From Bradyrhizobium manausense (GTDB lineage Bacteria > Pseudomonadota > Alphaproteobacteria > Rhizobiales > Xanthobacteraceae): a stretch of 64,000 bases of DNA. The position numbers and the translations under genes were made by a program. Positions within the stretch are counted from its first letter, which is position 1, and every line of letters begins with the position of its first letter. The DNA lies in the NCBI RefSeq assembly GCF_018130615.1, contig NZ_JAFCKB010000030.1:1-64000 (forward strand). Direction: 5' to 3'. Shown here piece after piece: positions 41,795-49,877 of this stretch. The notes below the pieces were generated by a model. That model worked only from the letters and a program-made list of their open reading frames with translations, ran no database searches and was not told the DNA's origin.

Positions 41795-44503
41795 CTATTC
41801 GGCGGCCTGCTCCAGCGGCGCGGTGCGCGGCAGGATCATCTGGATGCGCGTGCCGCCGCCCGGCTCGGAATCGAGGTCGAGCCGTCCACCAAGCCGGTTG
41901 GTGACGATGCTGTAGACGATGTGCAGCCCGAGACCGGTACCGCCCTGGTCGCGCCGCGTCGTGAAGAACGGATCGAAGGCGCGCCGGCGCACGTCGAGGC
42001 TCATGCCGCAGCCGTTGTCGGAGACGATGATCTCGACATTGTCCTTGCCGGACTCGCGCACCCGGATGTCGATGATCCCCGGTCGTCCGTCCGGGAAGGC
42101 GTGCGCCACCGAATTCAGGAACAGATTGGTCAGCACCTGGCCGTACGGGCCGGGATAGCTGTTCATGGTCAGGTTGGGCTGGCACTCGACGTTGAGCGTC
42201 AGGTTCTGCTTGCGCAGGCCCGGACGGAGGCTCATCACCACCTGCTCGGTGAGATCGGCGAGGTCGAAGCTGCGCTGGTCCGAATAATTGCGATCGGCCG
42301 CGACCTGCTTGAACGACTGGATCAGCTCGGCCGCACGATTGAGGTTGGAGACGAGCTGCGAGGATGCGTCGCGGCTGGTGTTGAGGTAGTCGTTGAGGGT
42401 CGAACGGCGGAGTTCGCCGCGTTCGACGTCGGCGCTGAACATTGCCGTCTTGCGCTCGAGTGCGGAAGCGACGGTGAGGCTGATGCCGACGGGATTGTTG
42501 ACCTCGTGCGCAACGCCGGCGACCAGGCGTCCGAGGGCCGCGAGCTTCTCCGCCTCGATCAGCGAGGCCTGGGTCTCGCGTAGATTGCGCAGCGCGGTTT
42601 CGGCCGCGTCCTTGGCCTTCCGCATCTCCTGCTCGCCGCGCTTGCGCTCACCAATGTCGAGCGCCACGGTGACGATCCGTTCGATCTCGCCCTCGGCATC
42701 GAGCAGCGGCAACTTGTTGACCAGCCATTGCCGCATGTTGCCGGATGCGTCCTTGTACTCCTCCTCGTAGAAGCCGAGACCTTTCCGCAAGCTCAGCACG
42801 CGCTTGTCGTTCTCGTCGGTCTTCGCCGCGCCATAGCGCGACATCAGATCCGCGGTGGTGCGGCCGAGCGCGTCGCCGGGTTCGATGCCGAAAATGCCGG
42901 CCATATAGCGGTTCATCAGCACGTAACGGAGGTCGCGGTTCTTGACGTTGATGACAGCGGGCACGGTGTCGATAACCTGCTGGAGCAGACGCCGGCCTTC
43001 GGCGATCGCGTCTTCCGCACGCTTCTGATCGGTGATGTCGCGCAGCGTACCCTCGTAGCGGACGATCGCGCCCTGCTCATCCCGCGCGCCGGTTGCGCTG
43101 TCGGAGAGCCAGAGGATGTTGCCGCTGCGCTGGCGCACCTGGTACTCGAACTCGCGCACCATGCCGTCGCGGTGCATCAGGCGCTGGTACTCCTCGCGCG
43201 CCTTGGGGTCGACATAAATTGTGTGGGCGATGTCGTTGATGCTGTCGATCAGGTGCTGCGGACTATCATAGCCCATCATCCGCGCTAGCGCCGGATTGGC
43301 ATTGAGGAGATCGCCGGCCGGCGTCGTCACGTAGATGCCGTCGACCGAGCCCTCGAACAATTTGCGATAGCCTTCTTCCGCCAGCCGCTGCTCGGTGAGC
43401 GCGCGCACCGCCGCCTCGCGGGCCATGTCGGCCTCCTCGAGTGCGCGACGAAACACCTCGGCGGCGCGTGCGATGTCGCCGATCTCATTGTTGAGGTCGG
43501 CCGACGGGATCGACGTATTCTTCTCGCCCGCCGCAAGGGCGCGGATGGAGCGCGCGATCTGAGCCAGCGGACGCACCGTCCGCCGCACCACGAAACCGGC
43601 GGCGAGAATGCCGATCAACACACCCATGCTGCCGAGCACGATGCTCTGCCATCGCGCCTCCGCAAGCGTCCGGGCGAAATCGCGCGACAGCACATGGCCG
43701 CGACGGTCGCTGACGTCACGGAGCAATTCGGTGACGCGACCGATCAGCCTGCCTTCGGTTCCCAGCACCTCGCGGTCGATGTCGGCAATCTGCCGTTCTC
43801 GAACGGCGACCGCGATGATGGCATCGGCGTAGTTGTTGACGGCCGATTTCAACCTGCTATCGGCGATCTCCATCGTCCGCATGCTCTGCGCGGCCTGCTC
43901 GGCAGCGGATGGATTGCGCGCCAGCAGCCCGAGCGCGATCCGGCTCTGGGCTTCCGACAGGCGGGCGGCAAGCTCACGATCCCCGCCTTCGGAGACCGCC
44001 GCATCGAACTGGTCGCGCAGCGGCGGCAGCCCGGCAAGCAATTGCGCGCGCCGGTCGATCAGGGTGGAGATCCGCTCCAACCCGCTGCGGTATGTCGCCA
44101 GCCGCTCGGACACACCATCGATCATGTCCTGTTGCTCGGGAGCGAGCTCGATGCGGGTCTTCTTGAGAATCTCGCTCAGTGTCGAGGCGGCCTCGCCGAC
44201 CTGCTTGAATTGGATGCCCGCGCCAGGATCGGTGACGAAGTCACGTGCGGCAAGCCGCAAGTCGTTCATGCGACGGTCGATATCTTCGGCGAGATCGCCG
44301 ACGCTTTGCAGCCGCTGAAGCTCGGCGAAGGTGGCGTCGATATGCCGGATGGCGATCACGCTGGCGGTCGAGGTGACGATGATGACCGCCAGGACCAGGA
44401 TGAAGCTGCCGAACGTCATCTGGCCGATCGACAGCGAAAATGATCGCTTCGGCGGCGGATTTGGCGGCGTTTCGACAGACATTGGGGCGGAACCGGACTC
44501 CAT
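41795..44503 (-). CDS. Large PAS/HAMP sensor histidine kinase
   Basis: Membrane kinase of 902 residues. One helix at about 30-52, a long helical periplasmic domain to about 285, a second helix, HAMP (about 305-360), and two PAS domains (about 375-495 with Glu-Gly-Ser-Val-Asp-Gly-Ile-Tyr-Val, and about 505-630 with Thr-Val-Pro-Ala-Val-Ile-Asn-Val-Lys-Asn-Arg-Asp). The HisKA region has Gly-Val-Ala-His-Glu-Val-Asn-Asn-Pro (His near 666), and the ATPase has Asp-Asn-Gly-Cys-Gly-Met and Gly-Thr-Gly-Leu-Gly-Leu. No response regulator is adjacent, so it is an orphan kinase; its signal is unknown. Confidence 0.93.
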   Translation of the reverse strand: MESGSAPMSVETPPNPPPKRSFSLSIGQMTFGSFILVLAVIIVTSTASVIAIRHIDATFAELQRLQSVGDLAEDIDRRMNDLRLAARDFVTDPGAGIQFKQVGEAASTLSEILKKTRIELAPEQQDMIDGVSERLATYRSGLERISTLIDRRAQLLAGLPPLRDQFDAAVSEGGDRELAARLSEAQSRIALGLLARNPSAAEQAAQSMRTMEIADSRLKSAVNNYADAIIAVAVRERQIADIDREVLGTEGRLIGRVTELLRDVSDRRGHVLSRDFARTLAEARWQSIVLGSMGVLIGILAAGFVVRRTVRPLAQIARSIRALAAGEKNTSIPSADLNNEIGDIARAAEVFRRALEEADMAREAAVRALTEQRLAEEGYRKLFEGSVDGIYVTTPAGDLLNANPALARMMGYDSPQHLIDSINDIAHTIYVDPKAREEYQRLMHRDGMVREFEYQVRQRSGNILWLSDSATGARDEQGAIVRYEGTLRDITDQKRAEDAIAEGRRLLQQVIDTVPAVINVKNRDLRYVLMNRYMAGIFGIEPGDALGRTTADLMSRYGAAKTDENDKRVLSLRKGLGFYEEEYKDASGNMRQWLVNKLPLLDAEGEIERIVTVALDIGERKRGEQEMRKAKDAAETALRNLRETQASLIEAEKLAALGRLVAGVAHEVNNPVGISLTVASALERKTAMFSADVERGELRRSTLNDYLNTSRDASSQLVSNLNRAAELIQSFKQVAADRNYSDQRSFDLADLTEQVVMSLRPGLRKQNLTLNVECQPNLTMNSYPGPYGQVLTNLFLNSVAHAFPDGRPGIIDIRVRESGKDNVEIIVSDNGCGMSLDVRRRAFDPFFTTRRDQGGTGLGLHIVYSIVTNRLGGRLDLDSEPGGGTRIQMILPRTAPLEQAAE

Positions 44504-44572
44504 TCCCGCCCAATATACGCTGTATCGCCCCTCCGGGGGAACATGCCTCCGCCGGCCGGAACGAGCTGTTTT

Positions 44573-45487
44573 TCATGATGGTTTAGCCACAGTCAGCCCC
44601 CGGGCCGGGATGGTCATGGCGGCGACGCCAAGGACGACGCAGGCGAGCCCAACCCAGGCGGTCTGGCTCAGGGTCTCGCCAAGGAAGGCAACGCTGATCG
44701 CGACCCCGATCGGGACGCGCAGATAGGCCTGGGCGGTGGTGCCGACCGAACCGAGGGTCTGGATCAGGCGGAAATAGATCGCGAACGCCGCCGCGGTCGA
44801 AAAGGTCGCGAGGGCAAGCAACGCCAGGACCGAGCTCAGCGAGGGCGACAGTGTCCAGGGCTGCTCGCTCACGAGTGAGGCCGGGATCAGCACGGCCGCG
44901 CCCGCCAGCAGCGAGCCCGCGGCAGGCGCCATGGGATCGAGGCCCTTGAAGCTCCGGCCGAAGATCGCGGCGCAGGCGTAGCAGATGGTGGCAGCGACGA
45001 TCGCGGCCTCCGCAATGATGCCGCTGCCGATGCCATGGAAGGCATCGACACCGACGATCAGCAGGATGCCGGCCATGCCGGCGGCCACGCCGAACAACTT
45101 TCGCGGCATCGTCGCCTCGTGGCGGGTGACCATCGCCGTGAGCAGGAAGGTGAAGATCGGTCCGGCCGAGTTGAGGATGGTGGCAAGGGCCGCATCGACA
45201 TGGCGCTCGCCCCAGGCGATCAGGGTCCAGGGGATGACGCTGTTGAGCACGGCCTGGAACGCAATGCGCCGCCATGTTGCAGCATCGGTCGGCATCCGGA
45301 CGCCCCGCGCCCACATGATGATGAGGAGCAAGACACCCGCGATCGCCGTGCGCGCGGCGATCAGCGTGACCGGCGGGATGGTGGCGACGCCGAGCTTGAT
45401 GAAGGTGTAGGAGCCGCCCCAGAGCGTCGCGAGCGCGACCAGCAGCGCGAGCTCGACGGCGATGTTGGTGTCCTGTCGGTTCTCCAT
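44573..45487 (-). CDS. EamA-family transporter (two-repeat DMT)
   Basis: Ten-helix metabolite permease of 304 residues. Ala-Thr-Leu-Trp-Gly-Gly-Ser-Tyr-Thr-Phe-Ile-Lys-Leu opens repeat 1 and Ala-Tyr-Leu-Arg-Val-Pro-Ile-Gly-Val lies in repeat 2, followed by Phe-Leu-Gly-Glu-Thr-Leu. Arg-Ala-Gly-like exporters of amino acids belong here, but the substrate is not predictable. It starts 77 bases from the NUDIX gene's end on the same strand and is 69 bases upstream of the kinase gene. Confidence 0.88.
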   Translation of the reverse strand: MENRQDTNIAVELALLVALATLWGGSYTFIKLGVATIPPVTLIAARTAIAGVLLLIIMWARGVRMPTDAATWRRIAFQAVLNSVIPWTLIAWGERHVDAALATILNSAGPIFTFLLTAMVTRHEATMPRKLFGVAAGMAGILLIVGVDAFHGIGSGIIAEAAIVAATICYACAAIFGRSFKGLDPMAPAAGSLLAGAAVLIPASLVSEQPWTLSPSLSSVLALLALATFSTAAAFAIYFRLIQTLGSVGTTAQAYLRVPIGVAISVAFLGETLSQTAWVGLACVVLGVAAMTIPARGLTVAKPS

Positions 45488-45564
45488 GGCGCGCTCCGTC
45501 CCGTTATCAGGACGGAACTTAACGCGCGCGTGGTCACAAATACTTCGGTTGATGTCGAAGTGTG

Positions 45565-46359
45565 CTAGCCGACCGCGCCGACCTCGAACACCTCGCCGTC
45601 ATAGCCGGCCTCGCGGGGAATGCGGAGCTGACGGCCGCTCTCGGTCTTGGTCATCACAGGCATCACCGTGACGATGGACATGCCCTTGGCATGATCGAGC
45701 GCAGCGCTCACGCTGCCCTGCTTGGCAAGTCGGATCAGATTGCGGGTGGTCGGGAACGGCAGCTTGAAGCGGCCGCTCTCGCCGCCCTCCACCGCCTCGC
45801 GCGCCGACAGCCAGATCGAGTCGGTCGACTCGCGGCCATCATGCGCGCCGAGCTGATCGGGCGGTGCCGCCGCGAGGAAAAACCAGGTGTCGAAGCGCTT
45901 CGGCATGCCCTCCGGCGTGATCCAGTGCGCATAGGGCACGAGCGTGTCGAGCGCGAGTTGCAGGCCGTTGTCGGCCAAAATGCTCAGAAAGCTGATCTTG
46001 TGCTCGTTGAGCGCGACACGGTGCGCATCTGCGATCTCGCCGGCTCGCTTCGCATCAACCGGCGCGCCCGAGTCCTTCGCGCGCGCCAGCAAAATACCGC
46101 TCTCCTCAAAGGTCTCGCGGACCGCGGCGATGCGAAAACCACGGTCTGCTTCGCTAAGCCCGTCGCCACCCGAATACAGATCTGACCGCTGGACGATCTC
46201 CTGATCGCCGGCATCGACGCTGCCGCCGGGAAACACCAGCGCGCCCGAGTTGAACTCGATCTGATGATGGCGAACCATCATGAAGATCTCCACCTCCTTC
46301 GCGCCGTCGCGCAGCAGGAGGATCGTCGACGCGGGACGTGATGCTGATGTCTCGGGCAT
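45565..46359 (-). CDS. NUDIX hydrolase, NUDT19-like
   Basis: A 264-residue NUDIX protein. The fold is marked by Leu-Val-Phe-Pro-Gly-Gly-Ser-Val-Asp near residue 40, then after an insertion Ala-Ala-Val-Arg-Glu-Thr-Phe-Glu-Glu-Ser-Gly-Ile-Leu-Leu, the core of the NUDIX box. Arg sits where the box normally has its first Glu, a feature to check. Size and insertion resemble NUDT7/NUDT19-type acyl-CoA diphosphatases. It starts 4 bases after the aldolase-family gene's stop, so it is co-translated with that gene. CoA hydrolysis would suit the fatty-acyl-CoA genes further upstream, but this is inference. Confidence 0.8.
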   Translation of the reverse strand: MPETSASRPASTILLLRDGAKEVEIFMMVRHHQIEFNSGALVFPGGSVDAGDQEIVQRSDLYSGGDGLSEADRGFRIAAVRETFEESGILLARAKDSGAPVDAKRAGEIADAHRVALNEHKISFLSILADNGLQLALDTLVPYAHWITPEGMPKRFDTWFFLAAAPPDQLGAHDGRESTDSIWLSAREAVEGGESGRFKLPFPTTRNLIRLAKQGSVSAALDHAKGMSIVTVMPVMTKTESGRQLRIPREAGYDGEVFEVGAVG

Positions 46360-46363
46360 TCAA

Positions 46364-47317
46364 CTACCCCGCGGCGCTGGATTGCGCGCCGAGATTGGCG
46401 CGCTTGTCGAAACGGGCAACGCGCGACAGCAGATAATCGACCTCGGCCTTCGCCGTCGCCGTCATCGTCGCGCCGGGCTTGCGCTGGGCGCTGGAGGCGA
46501 TGATGCCGCGCTTCTGGAGCACGTATTTGCGCACGGTCAGGCCGACGCCGGGCTGCTGCTCGTAGCGGATCAGAGGCAGATGCGCGTCGAAGATGTCATG
46601 TGCCGCATCGCGCTTGCCGGCCTTGGAGAGGTTCACGACGTCGATCAGAAGCTCCGGGAAGGCGTAACCGGTCATGGCGCCGTCGGCGCCGCGCTCCATC
46701 TCGAAATCGAGGAACGTGCCGCCATTGCCGCAGAGGATCGAGAGCGGACGAAGCGAGCCGTCCTTCTGGAAACCGCGCAGGGTCGAGATCTTCTCCAGAC
46801 CCGGCCAATCCTCGTGCTTGAGCATGACGCAATTCGGATTGTCCATGACGATCTTGCGGATCACGGCCGGCGTGAACACCACCGAGAGCGTCAGCGGATA
46901 GTCTTGCAGCACCCAGGGAATATCGGGCCCGATGGCCTCGGCCGCCTGCTTGAAATAGCCGGTGATCTGGTCGTCGGTGCGAAGCGAGGGCGGCGGCGCA
47001 ATCATCACGCCGGCCGCGCCTGCGTCCATCGAGGCCTTGGCCAGCGAACGCATGGTGGCAAAGCCCGGTGCGGAGACGCCGACAATCACCTGCATTTTCT
47101 TGGCGCGCTTGACGTAGCGCACCGCCACCTGCTCGGCCTCGGCGGCATCGAGCTTCGGCGCCTCACCGAGGATGCCCAGCACAGTGACGCCGTCGCAACC
47201 GACCTCCTCGTAGAAATCGGTCAGGCGGTCGATCGAGCGCTCGTCGATGCGGCCGTCGTCGTGGAACGGCGTCGGCGCGATTGCAAAAGTGCCCTTGGCA
47301 TCGGCGGTGAGTTTCAT
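46364..47317 (-). CDS. Dihydrodipicolinate synthase-family aldolase/lyase
   Basis: Class I TIM-barrel lyase of 317 residues. The Schiff-base Lys is in Cys-Val-Met-Leu-Lys-His-Glu and the catalytic Tyr in Leu-Gln-Asp-Tyr-Pro-Leu. The substrate-binding turn reads Leu-Gly-Ile-Leu-Gly-Glu-Ala-Pro instead of the Gly-Thr-Thr-Gly-Glu of true DapA, so it is unlikely to be the lysine-pathway enzyme. Related proteins cleave or dehydrate keto acids such as KDG or hydroxyproline intermediates. It is linked to the NUDIX gene and separated from the upstream SDR by a palindromic repeat. Confidence 0.87.
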   Translation of the reverse strand: MKLTADAKGTFAIAPTPFHDDGRIDERSIDRLTDFYEEVGCDGVTVLGILGEAPKLDAAEAEQVAVRYVKRAKKMQVIVGVSAPGFATMRSLAKASMDAGAAGVMIAPPPSLRTDDQITGYFKQAAEAIGPDIPWVLQDYPLTLSVVFTPAVIRKIVMDNPNCVMLKHEDWPGLEKISTLRGFQKDGSLRPLSILCGNGGTFLDFEMERGADGAMTGYAFPELLIDVVNLSKAGKRDAAHDIFDAHLPLIRYEQQPGVGLTVRKYVLQKRGIIASSAQRKPGATMTATAKAEVDYLLSRVARFDKRANLGAQSSAAG

Positions 47318-47341
47318 CGTCGTCCTTGTCTCTCACTTTTT

Positions 47342-47419
47342 GTCATTCCGGGGCGGCTCGCAGAGCCGAACCCGGAATCTCGAGGTTCCGGGTTCACGCT
47401 TCGCGTGCCCCGGAACGAC
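47342..47419. repeat. Dispersed palindromic repeat, family A, copy 2
   Basis: GTCATTCCGGGGC at the left and GCCCCGGAACGAC at the right enclose CGGAATCTCGAGGTTCCGGG, 78 bases in all. It lies between two leftward genes. Confidence 0.82.
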
Positions 47420-47425
47420 CATGGC

Positions 47426-48304
47426 CTAAAACCTTCGCGCGCCCATCTTGATCTGCTCCTCGGAGAAGAAGATCTCCTTGGCATGCTCTGCGATGTCCTG
47501 GGCTTTCCAGCCCGAGTGCGGCGGTTTCCAGCCTTCCATTTCCATCATCCGCATTTCGCGCACGCCGCGGGGCCCGGACACGCCCAGCACCTTGCCGGTC
47601 TGGTCGCCCGACAAATCGCTGACCATGTATAGCACGGCCGGCGCGATGCCGTCCGGTCCCAGAGCCGCACCTGGGTTCTCCTTATAGCGGGGCAGGTCTG
47701 CGGTCATGCGGGTCAGCGCGCCCGGCGCCAGCGTCCAGATCCGGATGTTGTATTTCCGGCCCTCGATGGCCAGCACGTTGGACAGGCCCCAGATGCCGCC
47801 CTTGGCCGCGCCGTAATTGGTCTGGCCGAAATTGCCGATCAGGCCGGAGGTCGAGGACGTGTTGACGATGACGCCACCGCCGTTTTCCCGCATCCAGCGA
47901 AACACCGGCATGGTGCAACAAAAGGTGCCCTTCAAATGGACCTTGATCACCTTGTCCCAGTCGGACTCGCTGGCTTTGTGAAAGGTCTGGTCGCGCAAAA
48001 TGCCGGCATTGTTGACGAGGATGTCGGCGCGGCCGAAATGCTTGATGGCGTCGTCGAACACCGACTGGCCGCCTTCCATGGTGGAGATGTCGGCGCCGTT
48101 GGCGACCGCCTGGCCGCCCTCGGCCTTGATCGCGTCCACCACGAGTTGCGCCATCGATTTGTCGGCGCCGGAGCCGTCACGGGGGCCGCCGAGATCGTTG
48201 ACGACAACCGAGGCCCCTTCCCGCGCGAACAGCTTTGCATAGGCCTCACCAAGCCCCCCGCCCGCACCGGTGATCAGCGCAACCTTGCCATCGAGTAGTC
48301 CCAT
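47426..48304 (-). CDS. SDR 3-hydroxyacyl-CoA dehydrogenase-like (MFE-2 type)
   Basis: Short-chain dehydrogenase of 292 residues resembling the dehydrogenase part of peroxisomal multifunctional enzyme 2. Thr-Gly-Ala-Gly-Gly-Gly-Leu-Gly binds NAD and Asn-Asp-Leu-Gly-Gly-Pro-Arg-Asp-Gly is the typical MFE-2 segment after beta-2. Asn-Asn-Ala-Gly-Ile, the Ser of Thr-Ser-Ser-Thr-Ser, and Tyr-Gly-Ala-Ala-Lys complete the active site. It likely oxidises a 3-hydroxyacyl-CoA made by the MaoC-type hydratase just upstream. Confidence 0.88.
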   Translation of the reverse strand: MGLLDGKVALITGAGGGLGEAYAKLFAREGASVVVNDLGGPRDGSGADKSMAQLVVDAIKAEGGQAVANGADISTMEGGQSVFDDAIKHFGRADILVNNAGILRDQTFHKASESDWDKVIKVHLKGTFCCTMPVFRWMRENGGGVIVNTSSTSGLIGNFGQTNYGAAKGGIWGLSNVLAIEGRKYNIRIWTLAPGALTRMTADLPRYKENPGAALGPDGIAPAVLYMVSDLSGDQTGKVLGVSGPRGVREMRMMEMEGWKPPHSGWKAQDIAEHAKEIFFSEEQIKMGARRF

Positions 48305-48328
48305 GGTGGCTTCTCCCTGTTTGTATTT

Positions 48329-48419
48329 GTCATTCCGGGGCAGCCCACAGCGCTGAACCCGGAATCCAGAGGTTGTAGCGCGAGATTCCGGGTTCGCGCT
48401 TCGCGCGCCCCGGAATGAC
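48329..48419. repeat. Dispersed palindromic repeat, family A, copy 3
   Basis: A 91-base copy with GTCATTCCGGGGC and GCCCCGGAATGAC ends. It is longer in the centre than the other copies (GAGGTTGTAGCGCGAGATTCCGGG). It lies between the SDR and MaoC genes. Confidence 0.82.
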
Positions 48420-48427
48420 GGAAGGGC

Positions 48428-49288
48428 CTAACCCAGCACCGTCTTGCCGTTCTTGATCACGGTGACGCCACGCGACTTCACCTTGGCTTCGAACGAGATC
48501 GTATTGCCGTCCTTCCAGAGGTCCATGGTGACGGTCTCGCCGGGATAGACCGGCGAAGAGAACCGCGCGACGTGCTGGCGGAAGGCGGAAGCGTCGTAAT
48601 CAGCAAAGGTCTGCAACACGCCACGGCAGGTGATGCCGTAGGTGCACATGCCGTGCAGGATCGGACGCGGGAAGCCGGCCTTCTTGGCAAACTCCGGATC
48701 GGAGTGCAGCGGGTTGCGATCGCCGCAGAGGCGATAGACCAGCGCCTGGTCGGGGCGCGTGACGATGTCGATGGTCTTGTCGGGGCTACGCGTCGGGATC
48801 TTGTGCGGATCGGGCTGGGTCAGGTTCGGACCGCCAAAGCCGCCGTCGCCGCGGGCAAAGCGCGAGGCAACCAGCGTTGCGAGCTTCTCGCCCTTCTCGT
48901 TCTTCAGCACGGTCTGATGGCTGATGACGACGCCCTTGTCCTTGCCCTTGTCGTAGACCTCGACAACTGTGGAGTCGGCGGTGATGTTGGCGGCGACCGG
49001 CAGCGGCTGGTGAAAGGTGATGTCGCGCTCGCCGTCGACCACCATGACGCGATTGAGGTTCATCTCGCCGGGGCCAGAGCCCCATGCCGCAACGGACGCA
49101 AAGGTCGGCACCACCTTCAGCGGCCGCGGTGTGAACGTGCCCTCGTTGACGAAGGCGAGCTCGTTCTCGTCCATGGGATCGGCGCCGAGACCGATGCCGT
49201 AGGCGTAGAGCATGACTTCACGATCGCTGTAGGAATATTTCTGGCCGATGTTTTTCAGGCCTTTGAGTTCTTCGTATCTGGCGGACAT
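48428..49288 (-). CDS. MaoC-family enoyl-CoA hydratase 2
   Basis: Double hot-dog hydratase of 286 residues, the length of hydratase-2 enzymes that add water to 2-enoyl-CoA giving the (R)-3-hydroxy product. The first hot-dog starts Lys-Tyr-Ser-Tyr-Ser-Asp-Arg-Glu-Val-Met-Leu-Tyr-Ala. The catalytic segment of the second is Tyr-Arg-Leu-Cys-Gly-Asp-Arg-Asn-Pro-Leu-His-Ser-Asp-Pro, with the Asp/Asn and His of the active site, then Pro-Ile-Leu-His-Gly-Met-Cys. It pairs with the MFE-2-like SDR downstream. Confidence 0.92.
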   Translation of the reverse strand: MSARYEELKGLKNIGQKYSYSDREVMLYAYGIGLGADPMDENELAFVNEGTFTPRPLKVVPTFASVAAWGSGPGEMNLNRVMVVDGERDITFHQPLPVAANITADSTVVEVYDKGKDKGVVISHQTVLKNEKGEKLATLVASRFARGDGGFGGPNLTQPDPHKIPTRSPDKTIDIVTRPDQALVYRLCGDRNPLHSDPEFAKKAGFPRPILHGMCTYGITCRGVLQTFADYDASAFRQHVARFSSPVYPGETVTMDLWKDGNTISFEAKVKSRGVTVIKNGKTVLG

Positions 49289-49330
49289 CTTTCTGGTTTC
49301 CTCCCCGGAATTTCACCGGCGCTCATTGAT

Positions 49331-49480
49331 GCGCCCTCTCCCCTTGTGGGTGAGGGCTACGAGGTGCCGGCCACACACCCGTTTGGGTGAGGGGTTGCTC
49401 CCGCGTTGAACACTCTCTCTGCCGAGCGATACCCCTCATCCGGCGCTTCGCGCTACCTTCACCCACGGGGGGGAGAAGGG
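49331..49480. repeat. Dispersed repeat, family B, copy 1
   Basis: About 150 bases with outer inverted ends (CCCTCTCCCCTTGTGGGTGA and the partly complementary TTCACCCACGGGGGGGAGA). The inner segment GTGAGGGGTTGCTCCCGCG is shared with the copy at 56509. It lies between the MaoC and DUF35 genes. Confidence 0.7.
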
Positions 49481-49487
49481 AAGAACC

Positions 49488-49877
49488 TCAGGCCGGCGTA
49501 AAGAACGGCAGCGGCGCACCATCGGTCGGCTTGAACACCACCTTGACCTTCTGGCCGATCTTCAGCTTGTCGAGATCGCAGTCGACGAAGTTGGTCTGCA
49601 CCGACGGGCCCTCCTTCAGCGTGACGTAGCCGATCGCGTAGGGGCCGGTCGGCGACTTCCGCATCAGGCTATAGGTATAGATCGTGCCTTCGCCCGAGGC
49701 TTCTTCCCACACCGTCTTGTCGGAATAGCAGAACGGGCAGATCGAGCGCGGGAAGTAATGCGCCTCACCGCAGGCGGTGCAGCGCTTGATCATGAACTTG
49801 CCCTGCTTGGCCGCGTCCCAGAACGCAGCGGTCTCCGGATTGGTCACCGGGGCTGGATATTTCTTTGCATCTACCAT
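49488..49877 (-). CDS. DUF35 OB-fold/zinc-ribbon protein
   Basis: A 129-residue acyl-CoA-associated scaffold protein. The rubredoxin-like zinc ribbon has Arg-Cys-Thr-Ala-Cys-Gly and Ile-Cys-Pro-Phe-Cys-Tyr near residues 32-50, followed by an OB-fold with Gly-Thr-Ile-Tyr-Thr-Tyr and Ile-Gly-Tyr-Val-Thr-Leu. DUF35 proteins form complexes with thiolases or hydratases in steroid side-chain degradation and related routes. Its ATG overlaps the thiolase stop codon by one base (TGATG), so the pair is co-translated, consistent with a thiolase-DUF35 complex. Confidence 0.92.
   Translation of the reverse strand: MVDAKKYPAPVTNPETAAFWDAAKQGKFMIKRCTACGEAHYFPRSICPFCYSDKTVWEEASGEGTIYTYSLMRKSPTGPYAIGYVTLKEGPSVQTNFVDCDLDKLKIGQKVKVVFKPTDGAPLPFFTPA

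Noticed and set aside
46364-47317. dapA (lysine biosynthesis) for the DHDPS-family gene
   Set aside because: The Gly-Thr-Thr-Gly-Glu substrate motif is replaced and the context is catabolic, so a dapA name is not supported.
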